Source: Pseudomonas benzenivorans
GTDB taxonomy: Bacteria > Pseudomonadota > Gammaproteobacteria > Pseudomonadales > Pseudomonadaceae
Direction of reading: 5' to 3'
DNA: 64,000 nucleotides
NCBI RefSeq assembly: GCF_024397895.1
Contig: NZ_CP073346.1
Coordinates: 3,720,001-3,784,000 of the forward strand
The notes under the pieces were generated by a model. It was not told the origin of the DNA. It did not search any database and saw only the letters and a program-made list of their open reading frames with translations. The position numbers were made by a program, and so were the translations under genes. Each line of letters starts with the position of its first letter. Within the stretch, counting starts at the first letter, position 1. Below are positions 35,051 to 46,377 of the stretch, one piece after another.

Positions 35051-35353
35051 TCAGCCGCAGTGGATGCGCTGGATCAGCTCGGCTTCGTCGATGTGAATGG
35101 TCAGGCGCTGCGGATCATGCTCGAGGGTCGTCATATCGCCGGGCGCCAGCACCCGCACCGATTTCGCCCCGGTCTGCTCCCGTGCCCGCTCGACCCGCTC
35201 GGCGGTGGCCGGCTTGCCGAGCATGCCCGGTACCGCCTCGGCGCGGCAGCTGGTGTCGCCACCCGGGTCGCTCGGCTTCGCCGGCGAGCTGCAACCCGCC
35301 AGCAGAACGAGCAGGGCCAGGCAGGCGGCGCTGGGGATGGGTTTGATCGGCAT
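35051..35353 (-). CDS. I78 family peptidase-inhibitor lipoprotein
   Basis: A 100-residue lipoprotein. The signal peptide ends in the lipobox LLAGC. The mature part has CRAEAVPGMLGKPATAERVERAREQTGAKSVRVL and a closing cysteine, the disulfide-bounded fold of elastase-inhibitor AFLEI/I78 proteins. It sits in the outer membrane or periplasm and may protect against serine proteases. Alone in its transcript. Confidence 0.85.
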   Translation of the reverse strand: MPIKPIPSAACLALLVLLAGCSSPAKPSDPGGDTSCRAEAVPGMLGKPATAERVERAREQTGAKSVRVLAPGDMTTLEHDPQRLTIHIDEAELIQRIHCG

Positions 35354-35416
35354 GCGAAGGTCCTCCTTGGGGGCGGTTGATGGCGCATTCGAGCCGTTGC
35401 CAGCAACGACTCTTGC

Positions 35417-36328
35417 CTATGGTTGTTTACGATAGGTCAGCAGGACGATGCCGCCGACCACTATGGCCCCGCCGAGCAGTTGCAGCGGGCCCAAAGTCTG
35501 GCCGAGCACCAGCCAGCCGAGCAGCAGGGTCGCCACCGGCTCGACGTTCATCACCGGCGCGTTGCGCGCCATGTCCAGACGCGGCATGCAGATGAACAGC
35601 AGGCTGAAGCCGGTGCCGTAGAGCAGGGCCAGCACCGCCAGGGCGATCCAGCCGGTGGTACTGGCCGGTTGCGCGGCGCCGCCCGGTATCAGCTCCAGGG
35701 CGCCGGCCAGCAGGGAACTGGCGAACACCACCAGCATGGTCAGCATGCTGCGCACCGAACCGCGCAGGCCCGCCAGCCGGTGCTCGGTCACCCACAGGGC
35801 ACTGGCGAAGGCGCAGGCCGCGCACAGCGCCAGGCCGATGCCCAGCAGCGCTTGCGGGCTGGCCTCTGTGTCGCTGCCCAGGTAGGCCGGCACGTCCAGG
35901 GCGAACAGCAGGCCGAACAGGATCAAGCCCATCAGCCAGGCCGTGCGCCGGGTAGGCGGCGGCCCGCCGAGGGCCCAGGTGAGCAGCGCCAGGATGATCG
36001 GGAAGGTGCTGGCGGCGAGCAGCGCCAGGGCCACCGGGATGCGCGCCACCGCCGAGTACAGACACAGGCTCTGGGTGGCGAGCAGCAGGCCCATCAGCAG
36101 CTGCCAGGGCCAGGTTCCAGGGGGCAGGCGCAGACTTTGACGCTGATAGAGCACCAGCGCGCCGAGCACCAGCAGGGTCGTGCCCGAGCGGCAGAGCACC
36201 GCCAGCAGCACGCCGGCATCGTCGTCGAAGGCGACGCGGGCAGCGACATGGTTGCCGGCCAGGATGCAGGCGAGGGCGGCCAGCAGCAGTACGGCGAGAT
36301 GGCGGGGGAACAACGCATTGGCGGACAT
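35417..36328 (-). CDS. EamA (DMT) family transporter
   Basis: Inner-membrane exporter of 303 residues with ten hydrophobic segments arranged as two EamA repeats; the second ends in NVEPVATLLLGWLVLGQTLGPLQLLGGAIVVGGIV, the typical family end. Exports small metabolites or amino acids; the substrate is unknown. Confidence 0.9.
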   Translation of the reverse strand: MSANALFPRHLAVLLLAALACILAGNHVAARVAFDDDAGVLLAVLCRSGTTLLVLGALVLYQRQSLRLPPGTWPWQLLMGLLLATQSLCLYSAVARIPVALALLAASTFPIILALLTWALGGPPPTRRTAWLMGLILFGLLFALDVPAYLGSDTEASPQALLGIGLALCAACAFASALWVTEHRLAGLRGSVRSMLTMLVVFASSLLAGALELIPGGAAQPASTTGWIALAVLALLYGTGFSLLFICMPRLDMARNAPVMNVEPVATLLLGWLVLGQTLGPLQLLGGAIVVGGIVLLTYRKQP

Positions 36329-36420
36329 GGTGCGCGGGAAATCCTTGGCTGACCTGCGGCGCTGTTGCCGCCGCCGGCGAAGAGTAGCGCACTTGCCCGT
36401 GACGGGGTCAGCCCGAGGCT

Positions 36421-36879
36421 CTATTTCGAGCTATCAGCAGCGGGCCGCCCCAGGGCCTTGCACAGCAGGACGGAGGAGGCCGGACAGAGACCGGCGAACT
36501 GCGCGGTGGCCTGCACGGCGGGCGGCGCCTTCGATTTTTCCATGGGCCGATAGCCGAGCCGGATGAAGTAGTCGGCGGCGCTGGTGGTCAGCAGAAACAG
36601 CTGCTCGGCGCCCTGGGCGCGGGCGCGGGCTTCGCCGAATGCCACCAGCTGCGCCGCCAGGCCCTGGCTGCGGTAGGCCGGGGCCACCGCCACGGAGCGC
36701 AGCAGGCCGACCGCGCCCATGGTTTCGAGGCCGACCACGCCGATCAGCCCGAGCCCGTCGCGCAGGCCGAAGAATTGCTGGGCGGGACCGGGCGCGATAT
36801 CGGCCACCGGCAGATCGCAGGCGCGCAGCAGCGCCAGGATGTCGTCGAGCTCGTCGATCGGGGCAATGGGCGGCGTCAT
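36421..36879 (-). CDS. GNAT acetyltransferase, ArsN2-like
   Basis: A 152-residue N-acetyltransferase. The acetyl-CoA loop is AVAPAYRSQGLAAQLVA near residue 66, and FLLTTSAADYFIRLGYRPMEKSKAPPAVQATAQFAGLCPASSVLLCK matches the C-terminal pattern of ArsN2-type proteins found in arsenic operons. No other ars gene lies nearby, so a role in arsenic or organoarsenical resistance is only suggested. Confidence 0.82.
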   Translation of the reverse strand: MTPPIAPIDELDDILALLRACDLPVADIAPGPAQQFFGLRDGLGLIGVVGLETMGAVGLLRSVAVAPAYRSQGLAAQLVAFGEARARAQGAEQLFLLTTSAADYFIRLGYRPMEKSKAPPAVQATAQFAGLCPASSVLLCKALGRPAADSSK

Positions 36880-37064
36880 GGGCGCGACTCGCGTTCAGGT
36901 GCGCCGCCGGTGGCGCGGCGCCTTGAGCCGCAGTTTGGCAATTTTTTCGGTCACCCGACAGTACCCGGGGGCCGACATGAGGTACGCCGGCGGACGTCGC
37001 CGTCATCTAGGCTCAAGGGGTGTCACTCGGCGCTGGGGGGCGTTATCTCACTGGAGGATTAGCT

Positions 37065-37724
37065 ATGTACAAGACGATGCTCTACCGCACCCTGCCCGCC
37101 GCCCTGCTCGCGCTCAGTTGCAGCCTGAGCAGCCAGGCGGGCCCGGCCGACATGACCTTCTTCGTCACCAGCCAGGGCATGGGCAAGGGGGCAGACCTGG
37201 GTGGCCTTGTCGGCGCCGACGGCCACTGCCAGCGCCTGGCCAGCAGCGCCGGCGCCGGTCAGCATACCTGGCATGCCTACCTCAGCACCTCGGCACTCGA
37301 CGGTGCAGTGGCCGTCAATGCCCGTGATCGCATCGGCCCGGGGCCCTGGCAGAACGCCAAGGACGTGGTCATTGCCGGCAGTGTCGCCGAGCTGCACGGT
37401 GACAACCGGCTGAACAAGGACACCGCCCTCGACGAGCGCGGTGAAATGATCAAGGGCCGCGGCGACTCGCCGAACCAGCATGACATCCTCACCGGCTCCC
37501 GGGCGGACGGCACGGCATTCGCACCTGGCGAGGACCGCACCTGCGGCAACTGGACCAGCAGTGCCGAAGGTGCCGCCCAGGTCGGCCACCACGACCGCAT
37601 GGGCCTGCGCGACGATGCGCCCTCGCGCTCCTGGAACTCCTCGCACCCCAGTCGCGGCTGCAGTCAGGAGGCCCTGATCGGCACCGGCGGCGCCGGCTTG
37701 TTGTACTGCTTCGCGGTGGACTGA
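37065..37724 (+). CDS. Secreted lectin-like protein
   Basis: A 219-residue secreted protein with a signal peptide (cleavage near SSQAGPA, residue about 25). The mature part has the pattern FFVTSQGMGKGADLGGLVGADGHCQRLASSAGAGQHTWHAYLSTSA, known from periplasmic proteins often annotated as lectin or endostatin-fold, and four cysteines that may form two disulfides. GGAGGA lies before the ATG. Function unknown; carbohydrate binding is inferred. Confidence 0.75.
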   Translation: MYKTMLYRTLPAALLALSCSLSSQAGPADMTFFVTSQGMGKGADLGGLVGADGHCQRLASSAGAGQHTWHAYLSTSALDGAVAVNARDRIGPGPWQNAKDVVIAGSVAELHGDNRLNKDTALDERGEMIKGRGDSPNQHDILTGSRADGTAFAPGEDRTCGNWTSSAEGAAQVGHHDRMGLRDDAPSRSWNSSHPSRGCSQEALIGTGGAGLLYCFAVD

Positions 37725-37743
37725 TACGGCCCGAGACGAGCGG

Positions 37744-38688
37744 CTAGGGCCCCTCGGCGCGGGGCCTGAACACGTACAGCAGGTTGGGTTCGCTGACCAG
37801 GTAGAGGGTGCCGCGCTCGTCCATGGCGACGCCTTCGGCCTGGGGCACCGCTCGTTGCAGGCCGTGCCAGTGGCGACTCAGCTCGAGGAAGCTCAGGGTC
37901 CGGCCCTGGGGACTGATCTCGCTCAGCAGGCGCGATTCGTCGCTGAGCACCAGCAGGCTGCCACTGGCCGGGTCGTAGTGCAGCCCCGCCAGGTCGTCGT
38001 TGAACGCCAGCGCAGCCCGCGCCTGGGGCAGATCGCGCTGCAGGCTCAGCGATTGCGGCGCAGGCCGCCCGAGCAGCCCGTGCAGCTTGTACAGACGCAT
38101 GGGGTCGCGCTCCTTGATCACATACAGACCGTTGTCCGCCGGGTCCCAGGCCACTCCCTCGAAGCCCTTGTTGGTGCCGCTTCCCTGGTCGAGGGCGAAG
38201 CTGCGGGCGGCACCGCGATCGAGCTGGGTGGCATCGTCGGCCAGTTCGATGAGGATGAGGCTGTGCCTGCGCTCATCGGCCAGCACATAGCGGTCGCCGC
38301 CGACCCAGTCGACGCCTTCGACGTCCTCGAAGCCCCGCAGCTCGATGCGCCGCAGCAGCTCGCCCTCGGGGCTGAGTTCCAGCAGCTGGTTGGGCCCGTT
38401 GAGGGCGAGGAACAGGGTCTGGCGCTGCCGGTTCCAGGTCAGCCCCGAGGCGTTGTGCGCGACCCCTGGCAGCGGCCGTGCTTCGACCTCGACGCGGTAG
38501 TCGGACAAGTCTATGGCGCGCGCCTGTTGTTCGGCGGGGATGCTCCAGTGCAGCCAGGCGAGGTACAGGCGGTCGTCCAGACCCGACCACAGCAGCAGCT
38601 GGTGCAGGAGCAGCAAAGAGCAGTAAGTCAGTGCCAGTGACTTCAGCCAGGGCAGGGGCCAGCGGCGAGCGGGCATGGGCAACGGCAT
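37744..38688 (-). CDS. SdiA-regulated domain protein (YjiK-type beta-propeller)
   Basis: A 314-residue protein with one N-terminal membrane anchor (about 14-36) and a periplasmic six-bladed-propeller-like domain. NASGLTWNRQRQTLFLALNGPNQLLELSPEGELLRRIELRGFEDVEGVDWVGGDRYVLADERR is the SdiA-regulated family signature. Function unknown. Convergent with the lectin-like gene 19 bases away. Confidence 0.85.
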   Translation of the reverse strand: MPLPMPARRWPLPWLKSLALTYCSLLLLHQLLLWSGLDDRLYLAWLHWSIPAEQQARAIDLSDYRVEVEARPLPGVAHNASGLTWNRQRQTLFLALNGPNQLLELSPEGELLRRIELRGFEDVEGVDWVGGDRYVLADERRHSLILIELADDATQLDRGAARSFALDQGSGTNKGFEGVAWDPADNGLYVIKERDPMRLYKLHGLLGRPAPQSLSLQRDLPQARAALAFNDDLAGLHYDPASGSLLVLSDESRLLSEISPQGRTLSFLELSRHWHGLQRAVPQAEGVAMDERGTLYLVSEPNLLYVFRPRAEGP

Positions 38689-38752
38689 TCTTATCGGACG
38701 TTATTAAGACGGACGCTGCTCACCCCGGATAGTTCAAACCCTGGGGCGATCG

Positions 38753-39370
38753 CTAGGGCGTGGGCGCGGCCTCGGCCGGGGCCGCCGCCAGGGCCTTGGC
38801 CACCGCGCGCTGGATCTCGTAGGCCGGCGCCTCCACCGCCGCGTGGTCGCGGGTATAACGGCTGGCGAACGCGCCGACGCCCCATTGCTGGTACTGCTGC
38901 ACGTGTTTCAGCTCATGGGCCCACAACGCCACATCGTTGAGCGCGTCCTGCTCGTGGCGGAAGACGATGATGTCGATCAGGGTCACGGCGCGCACGTCGG
39001 GGTTCTGCAGCAGGGTGTGTCCGGCCGTCAGCTGGACATCCTCGCCGACCTTGTAGCGGGCCGAGTCGAGCACCTGCAGGTCGTAGTAGGGCTCGAGGTG
39101 GGCGCGGATGTGCAGCGGAATGGGGTGGGTCGTACCGGCGGCTGCCGCGTTGCGCGAGCGCACCAGCCACTGTTCCAGGCTCGTCGCGGCCATCTTGCCG
39201 ACGTCGTCGAAGATGGCGCCCATCTCCTCGCGGCTGCCGGGGGCGCAGAAGCAGGCGACCACGCACACCTGATGCTGCCCGGGCGGGCAGGCGAAGGCGC
39301 AATGACTGGAACCGAGACCAAGGAGCAGTGACGCCAGGCGCAACAGGCGGCGCGAATAGGCAGCTGACAA
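38753..39370 (-). CDS. DUF4157 family protein with HELKH motif
   Basis: A 205-residue exported protein. The open frame continues far upstream, but a TTG at 39370 preceded by GGAG gives a good signal peptide (LLRLASLLLGLGSSHCAFA) and is chosen as start. The mature part has VFRHEQDALNDVALWAHELKHVQQYQQWGVGAFASRYTRDHAAVEAPAYEIQ, a zincin-like HELKH with a downstream Glu, as in DUF4157/eCIS-core proteins. Peptidase activity is unproven. Confidence 0.75.
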   Translation of the reverse strand: MSAAYSRRLLRLASLLLGLGSSHCAFACPPGQHQVCVVACFCAPGSREEMGAIFDDVGKMAATSLEQWLVRSRNAAAAGTTHPIPLHIRAHLEPYYDLQVLDSARYKVGEDVQLTAGHTLLQNPDVRAVTLIDIIVFRHEQDALNDVALWAHELKHVQQYQQWGVGAFASRYTRDHAAVEAPAYEIQRAVAKALAAAPAEAAPTP

Positions 39371-39566
39371 AGGGGGCTCCCACAAGCAATGAGGATCGAC
39401 ACGACTGGGCGCGGCCCAATCGCGGGTTGGACCGCGGCGGCGGGCGTTCGTTAGCGCCGGCCCGGAGAATTTTCCGCCGTGCGCCCATGGCCTGGCCAGC
39501 GGCCGCGCAATCTCCGCCCTTGGCACGTAGAATCGCCTGTTGAAACAGAAACTTGGGGTTGCAGCG

Positions 39567-41930
39567 GTGGATCTACAGCAGGGTTTCGTGCTGACCCGGC
39601 ACTGGCGCGATACGCCCGCAGGCACCGAAGTCGAGTTCTGGCTGGCGACCGACCAGGGGCCGCGGCTCATCCGCCTGCCGCACCAGCCCTCGGTGGCCTT
39701 CATTCCCGCCGAGCAGCGCGAGCGTGCCGAAGCGCTGCTGCGGGGCGAACGCGAGGTGGAGCTGCGGCCCCTGGAGCTGTGTGATTTTCGCCACCGCCCG
39801 GTACTGGGTCTGTATTGCCGCCAGCACCGCCAGCTGATGCGCCTCGACAAGCTGTTGCGCCAGCAGGGCGTGAGCGTCTACGAGGCCGACATCCGCCCGC
39901 CCGAGCGCTACCTGATGGAGCGCTTCATCACCGCGCCGGTGCGCTTCGACGGCCGCGCCGACGAGCACGGCGTGCTGCTCGACGCGCGCTTGAAGCCGGC
40001 GCCGGACTACCGCCCCAGCCTGCGCCTGGTCTCCCTGGATATCGAAACCACCGCCCAGGGCGAGCTGTACTCCATCGCCCTGGAAGGCTGCGGCCAGCGC
40101 CAGGTCTATATGCTCGGGCCGGCCAACGGCGCCGACCCGGCGCTCGATTTCAGCCTCGACTACTGCGCCAGCCGCGCCGAGCTGCTCGAGCGGCTGAACC
40201 AGTGGCTGGCCCGCCACGACCCCGACGCCATCATCGGCTGGAACCTGGTGCAGTTCGATCTGCGCGTGCTGCACGCCCATGCCGAGCAGCTGCAGGTGCC
40301 CCTGCGCCTCGGGCGCGGCGGCGAGGCGATGGAGTGGCGCGAGCATGGCAGCCGCAACAGCCACTTTTTCGCCGCGGCGGCCGGGCGGCTGATCATCGAC
40401 GGCATCGAGGCGCTGCGCTCGGCGACCTGGAGCTTTCCCTCGTTCAGCCTGGAGAACGTCGCCCAGACCTTGCTCGGCGAAGGCAAGTCGCTCGACAACC
40501 CCTACCAGCGCATGGACGAGATCGACCGCATGTTCGCCGAGGACAAGCCCGCCCTGGCGCGCTACAACCTGCGCGACTGCGAGCTGGTGACCCGGATCTT
40601 CGCCAAGACCGAGCTGCTGACCTTCCTGCTCGAGCGCGCCACCGTCACCGGCCTGCCCGCCGACCGCAGCGGCGGCTCGGTGGCCGCCTTCACCCACCTC
40701 TATATGCCGCAGATGCATCGCCAGGGCTTCGTCGCGCCGAACCTCGGCGAACGCCTGCCCGAGGCCAGCCCCGGTGGTTTCGTCATGGACTCGCGTCCGG
40801 GGCTGTACGAGTCGGTGCTGGTGCTCGACTACAAGAGCCTGTACCCCTCGATCATCCGCACCTTCCTGATCGATCCGGTGGGCCTGGTGGAGGGCCTGCG
40901 CCATCCGGCCGACAGCGACTCGGTGCCGGGCTTTCGCGGCGCCCGCTTCTCGCGCAGCCGCCACTGCCTGCCGGCCATCGCGGCGCGAGTCTGGCAGGGG
41001 CGAGAGGCGGCCAAGCGCGAGGGCAACCAGCCGCTGTCCCAGGCGCTGAAGATCATCATGAACGCCTTCTACGGCGTGCTCGGCTCCAGCGGTTGCCGCT
41101 TCTTCGACCCGCGCCTGGCCTCCTCCATCACCCTGCGCGGCCACGAGATCATGCGTCGCACCCGCGAGCTGATCGAGGCCGAGGGCTATGCGGTGATCTA
41201 CGGCGACACCGACTCCACCTTCGTCTGGCTCAAGCGGGCCCATGGCGAGGAGGATGCGGCGCGCATCGGCCGGGCGCTGGTGCAGCGGGTCAACCAGTGG
41301 TGGCGCGAGCACCTGCGCGCCGAATTCGGCCTCGACAGCGCCCTGGAGCTGCAGTTCGAGACCCATTACAGCCGCTTCCTCATGCCCACCATCCGCGGCG
41401 CCGAGGAGGGCAGCAAGAAGCGCTACGCCGGCCTGGTCTGCCGTGCCGATGGCAGCATCGAGATGGTCTACAAGGGCCTGGAAACCGTGCGCACCGACTG
41501 GTCGCCGCTGGCCCGACAGTTCCAGCAGGAGCTCTACCAGCGCATCTTCCTGCGCCAGCCCTACCAGGACTACGTGCGCGACTACGTGCGCCGCACCCTG
41601 GCCGGCGAACTCGACGAGCTGCTGGTCTACCGCAAGCGCCTGCGCCGGCGCCTGGACGACTACCAGCGCAACGTCCCGCCGCACGTGCGCGCGGCGCGCA
41701 TCGCCGACGACTACAACGCCCGCCAGGGCCGGCCCCTGCAGTACCAGAGCGGCGGCTGGATCAGCTACGTGATAACCCTGGCGGGGCCGGAGCCGCTGGA
41801 GACCCGGCAGGCGGCGATCGACTACGACCACTACCTGACGCGCCAGCTGCAGCCGGTGGCGGACGCCATACTGCCGTTCGTCGACGATGACTTCGGCAGG
41901 CTGGTGGACGGCCAGCTCGGGCTGTTCTAG
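39567..41930 (+). CDS. polB: DNA polymerase II
   Basis: Family B DNA polymerase of 787 residues, for replication restart and damage bypass. The GTG at 39567 is chosen because it gives [17 protein letters not shown], aligning with the E. coli PolB N-terminus; a TTG nine codons upstream is in frame. The exonuclease motif DIETT begins at residue 158, the polymerase motif [13 protein letters not shown] is near residue 422, [21 protein letters not shown] near 495, and the catalytic DTD is at 547-549. No LexA box is evident upstream. Confidence 0.96.
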   Translation: MDLQQGFVLTRHWRDTPAGTEVEFWLATDQGPRLIRLPHQPSVAFIPAEQRERAEALLRGEREVELRPLELCDFRHRPVLGLYCRQHRQLMRLDKLLRQQGVSVYEADIRPPERYLMERFITAPVRFDGRADEHGVLLDARLKPAPDYRPSLRLVSLDIETTAQGELYSIALEGCGQRQVYMLGPANGADPALDFSLDYCASRAELLERLNQWLARHDPDAIIGWNLVQFDLRVLHAHAEQLQVPLRLGRGGEAMEWREHGSRNSHFFAAAAGRLIIDGIEALRSATWSFPSFSLENVAQTLLGEGKSLDNPYQRMDEIDRMFAEDKPALARYNLRDCELVTRIFAKTELLTFLLERATVTGLPADRSGGSVAAFTHLYMPQMHRQGFVAPNLGERLPEASPGGFVMDSRPGLYESVLVLDYKSLYPSIIRTFLIDPVGLVEGLRHPADSDSVPGFRGARFSRSRHCLPAIAARVWQGREAAKREGNQPLSQALKIIMNAFYGVLGSSGCRFFDPRLASSITLRGHEIMRRTRELIEAEGYAVIYGDTDSTFVWLKRAHGEEDAARIGRALVQRVNQWWREHLRAEFGLDSALELQFETHYSRFLMPTIRGAEEGSKKRYAGLVCRADGSIEMVYKGLETVRTDWSPLARQFQQELYQRIFLRQPYQDYVRDYVRRTLAGELDELLVYRKRLRRRLDDYQRNVPPHVRAARIADDYNARQGRPLQYQSGGWISYVITLAGPEPLETRQAAIDYDHYLTRQLQPVADAILPFVDDDFGRLVDGQLGLF

Positions 41931-41954
41931 GGCGGGCGGTCGCCTCGGGTCAGG

Positions 41955-42989
41955 TTAGCTGTAGGAGTTTTCCGAGCGCGCGGGCGCGGCCGCCTGCGGC
42001 CGCTTTCCTGGGAGGAACTTGCGCGCCGTGGCCACGAAGGGCGTGACGATCAGGCTGTAGATCGTCAGGTAGCGCTCGTGGTCCGGGGTGCCGAACTGGA
42101 TGGCTTCGGGCTTGGGGGTGGTGACGTAGAGCGTGCCGAACATCCAGTCCCAGAGCGACAGGTTGGTGGAGAAGTTCTTGTTGAAGTGCTTGGGCGCGTC
42201 GCTGTGGTGGATCTGGTGCTGGGCCGGGCTGTTCAGCACATGCTCGATCACCGGCCCGAACGACAGCCAGACGTGGCTGTGGCGCAGGTTGGCCGCCAGG
42301 GCGTTGCAGATGAAGATCAGGTAGGTGACGCCGAACAAAGTGTAGCGGCTGATCTCGCCGCCGCAGAGGTACCAGAAGGTCCCAGCGTAGGCGCCGAGGA
42401 ATACGCCGGTGGCCAGTTTGCCGACGATCTTCTCCACGAAGTGCACCCGGCTCGCGGTCGCCGGCACCAGTACCGGCGCCGAGTGGTGGACCTTGTGGAA
42501 CTCCCACAGCCAGCGCGAGTGAAAGGCCCGGTGGGCCCAGTAATGGACGAAGTCGAGCACCAGGAACACACCCAGGCCGTACAGCAGCGACAGGGCCAGG
42601 TTCTCGCCCAGTTGCGGCCGCGCGCCCCAGAGGTTGGTGAAGAAGGCGACGTAGTCGGCCGAGCGCAGGATGTAGGGATCGACCAGGCCGACGATGGGCA
42701 CCACCAGCGCCACCTTGAGGATCGCGCGCACGAAGTAGTAGCGGTAATCCAGCAACGCGGAGCGATGGAAATGCACCCGACTGCCGCCGATGAACTGCCA
42801 GAACGAGCGCGCCTCGGTCTGCCCGCGCTGTTTGCGCCAGCGATACAGGCCGTAAGCCACGGCGTAGGAGACCGAGAGAAACAGCACGCCGAAGCGCCCG
42901 TTGAGGTCGAAAATGCCGGCGAATTGCCTGCTGATCGGCTCGATCAGCAGCTCAGCCAGATGGCTGTAAAAGAGAGTAAGAGCGTCCAC
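41955..42989 (-). CDS. Sterol desaturase / fatty acid hydroxylase family protein
   Basis: Membrane di-iron hydroxylase of 344 residues, GTG start. The eight-histidine pattern is visible: HYWAHRAFH near residue 150, HKVHHS near 166, and HQIHHSD near 262. Several membrane segments precede it. The family hydroxylates or desaturates lipids; the substrate is unknown. Convergent with polB. Confidence 0.9.
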   Translation of the reverse strand: MDALTLFYSHLAELLIEPISRQFAGIFDLNGRFGVLFLSVSYAVAYGLYRWRKQRGQTEARSFWQFIGGSRVHFHRSALLDYRYYFVRAILKVALVVPIVGLVDPYILRSADYVAFFTNLWGARPQLGENLALSLLYGLGVFLVLDFVHYWAHRAFHSRWLWEFHKVHHSAPVLVPATASRVHFVEKIVGKLATGVFLGAYAGTFWYLCGGEISRYTLFGVTYLIFICNALAANLRHSHVWLSFGPVIEHVLNSPAQHQIHHSDAPKHFNKNFSTNLSLWDWMFGTLYVTTPKPEAIQFGTPDHERYLTIYSLIVTPFVATARKFLPGKRPQAAAPARSENSYS

Positions 42990-43188
42990 GGCGCACCGGC
43001 CTCGCGCAAAAAGCCGGCATTATAGACAAAAACGGAATCGTTAGCATTCGCCAGTTGATTCCACTGCGTCGTTCGCAGGCTCGGCAGCGTCATGGGCCTG
43101 ACCCGCAGCCTGGTGATCCACGGGCTGGCCGTCCCGTGGCACGTCCGCAGGGGGGGGCGAGAGCTTTAGTGGTTGTTCGCAGCCGACG

Positions 43189-43806
43189 TCATAACACGTA
43201 GCGCCACACCGCGACGAAGTGCAGCAAGCTGCCGGCGATGACGAACAGGTGCCAGATGCCGTGCCAGTGGCGGAAGCGTTCGTCGTAGGCGAAGAACAGA
43301 ATGCCCACCGTATAGCAGACGCCTCCGCCGGCCAGCCAGGCGAAGCCCGCGCCGCCGAGGGCGGCCAGCAGCGGCTTGACCGCGACCAGGACGATCCAGC
43401 CCATCAGCGCGTAAATGACGATGGACAGCACCCGCGCCTCGCTGCGTGGCTTGATCTCCTGCAGCATGCCGATCAGCGCTAGGCTCCAGACGATGCCCAG
43501 CAGCCACCAGCCCCAGGGGCCGTGCAGGGTCACCAGGCAGAACGGCGTGTAGCTGCCGGCGATCAGCAGGTAGATCGACAGGTGGTCGAGCTTGCGCATG
43601 ATGGTTTTCGCCCGGCCGCGCAGGCTGTGGTACAGGGTGGAGATGCTGTAGAGCAGCAGCAGGGTGAGGCCGTAGATGGCCATGCTGACGATCTTCCAGG
43701 GGTCGCCTTGCAGGCTGGCCAGCACCAGCAGCCAGATGGCGCCGAGTGCGGCGAGGAGGGCGCCGACCAGATGGGTCCAGGCGTTGAGTCGTTCTCCGTG
43801 ATACAT
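43189..43806 (-). CDS. Hemolysin III family protein (TrhA/YqfA, PAQR type)
   Basis: A 205-residue protein with seven membrane helices. ERLNAWTHLVGALLAALG at the start, YSISTLYHSLRGRAKTIMRKLDHLSIYLLIAGSYTPFCL near residue 55, and FRHWHGIWHLFVIAGSLLHFVAV at the end carry the PAQR zinc-site His and Asp residues. It may affect membrane energetics; true hemolysis is doubtful. The frame extends upstream without support. Confidence 0.9.
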   Translation of the reverse strand: MYHGERLNAWTHLVGALLAALGAIWLLVLASLQGDPWKIVSMAIYGLTLLLLYSISTLYHSLRGRAKTIMRKLDHLSIYLLIAGSYTPFCLVTLHGPWGWWLLGIVWSLALIGMLQEIKPRSEARVLSIVIYALMGWIVLVAVKPLLAALGGAGFAWLAGGGVCYTVGILFFAYDERFRHWHGIWHLFVIAGSLLHFVAVWRYVL

Positions 43807-44105
43807 GGGCTCCGATCCGAATCCGTTTGAATGGGCAGAATTGTGGCCGGGCCGCGGGTTGAGCGGTCGACTTCCTCTAGCCTTCTGCCCGGCCCCACGC
43901 GGCAAATCGGCGGCCACGGCCGGATGGAAACTCGCCAGCGCGCGGTCGGTCGAGGCCGAATCGGCGACGGAGGTCATGCCTTCCATCATGCAAGGCTGCC
44001 TGAGCGGGCTCAACAGCCGTCGGTCATGGCTGTGCGCCGTGCTTGCCTTACCCCACCCCTGTTTCCCTACACTCTGCCTTTCTCTTTTCCAGCCAAGGCC
44101 ATTTC

Positions 44106-45031
<926 letters not shown>

Positions 45032-45035
<4 letters not shown>

Positions 45036-45793
45036 ACCTCTACGCGATCCGCGCCATCTACCTGTTCGAGCTGGCGCGCACCTGGCGCACCCTGCTGCAG
45101 AGCATCGCCACCCCGGTGATCAGCACCTCGCTGTACTTCGTGGTGTTCGGCTCGGCCATCGGCTCGAGCATGACCGAGGTGCAGGGGATCAGCTACGGCG
45201 CCTTCATCGTGCCGGGGCTGATCATGCTGGCGCTGCTCACCGAGAGCATCTCCAACGCCTCGTTCGGCATCTACATGCCCAAGTATTCCGGGAGCATCTA
45301 CGAGCTGCTGTCGGCGCCGGTGTCCTACCTGGAAATCCTCATCGGCTACGTCGGCGCGGCGGCGACCAAGTCGATCATTCTCGGCCTGATCATCCTGCTC
45401 ACGGCGCGGCTGTTCGTCGACTTCGAGATTCTCCATCCGGTCTGGATGCTGGCCTTCCTGGTGCTCACGGCGGTGACCTTCAGCCTGTTTGGCTTCATCA
45501 TCGGCGTCTGGGCCGACGGCTGGGAGAAGCTGCAGGTGGTGCCGGCGCTGATCGTCACGCCGCTGACCTTCCTCGGCGGCAGCTTCTACTCGATCAGCAT
45601 GCTGCCGCCGCTGTGGCAGACGGTGACCCTGTTCAATCCGGTGGTGTACCTGATCAGCGCCTTCCGCTGGAGCTTCTACGGCGTGTCGGACGTCAACGTG
45701 GGGCTCAGCCTGGCGATGATCCTCGGCTTCCTGCTGCTGTGCATCGTGGCCGTCGGCTGGATCTTCAAGAGTGGCTATCGTCTGAAGAGCTGA
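45032..45793 (+). CDS. ABC-2 type permease, YadH-like
   Basis: A 253-residue membrane protein with six helices, of the ABC-2 export family. It begins ATG within the stop of the ATPase gene. [18 protein letters not shown] near residue 25 and [28 protein letters not shown] near residue 170 are typical. Forms an exporter with the YadG-like ATPase; the cargo is unknown. Confidence 0.9.
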
Positions 45794-46008
45794 GGCCGCG
45801 CTGGCCCGGCAAGGGCCTGAGCGGCAGTTTTCCAGTGCCGTCCGTCTGAAGCGGACGACCGCCAGGCCGCGCGCTGGGGCGTCATGGGCCCGCGTCCGCG
45901 GATCTCGGACTTCTCCCGTTCGCTGCCGTCTATGCTGGCAGGATGAGGGGTGCCGGCCACGGAGTGGATCGATGTGGCCGGCCGCCGATTCCGCCAAGGA
46001 GAAGTCGT

Positions 46009-46314
46009 ATGGATACGCAAGACAGTCAGTTGGCGCAGCTGCTCAGCCTCAATACACGCAGCATGACCCACCTGACCGCGGCGCTGACGCAGCTGTCGTT
46101 CGAGCTGATGCGCAGCAGTGATGCCGCCAGCCATCGCGCGGGTCAGCGCATGATCGACCATCTGGCGCAGATCAGCGGCGAACTCGACCAGCAGTGGGCG
46201 ATGATCGGCGCGCTGACCGGCCAGCCCGCGCCCGAAGAGAAGACCGACCTGGTGGTCGAGGTGCAGATGGAGGCCGCGCCGAGCGACGACCGGTCCTCTG
46301 GTAACGGGAACTAG
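46009..46314 (+). CDS. Hypothetical helical protein
   Basis: A 101-residue soluble protein that I do not recognise. It is predicted mostly helical (residues 5-65, for example TRSMTHLTAALTQLSFELM) with an acidic, disordered tail. A clear AAGGAGAA ribosome binding site precedes the ATG, which supports expression. No neighbour gives a functional hint. Confidence 0.7.
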   Translation: MDTQDSQLAQLLSLNTRSMTHLTAALTQLSFELMRSSDAASHRAGQRMIDHLAQISGELDQQWAMIGALTGQPAPEEKTDLVVEVQMEAAPSDDRSSGNGN

Positions 46315-46377
46315 GCCTGGCCGGGTGGGGGAAAGTGCGTAGAATGCGCGGCTTTTTTCCACTGGCTGGAGTCCCCG

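Noticed and set aside
39480..39566. LexA box before polB
   Set aside because: The only CTG/CAG pair, near 39537, has a spacing of 6 instead of 10 bases and lies at the gene start.
39573..41831. 752-codon minus-strand open frame opposite polB
   Set aside because: Shadow of DNA polymerase II, which has all catalytic motifs on the plus strand.
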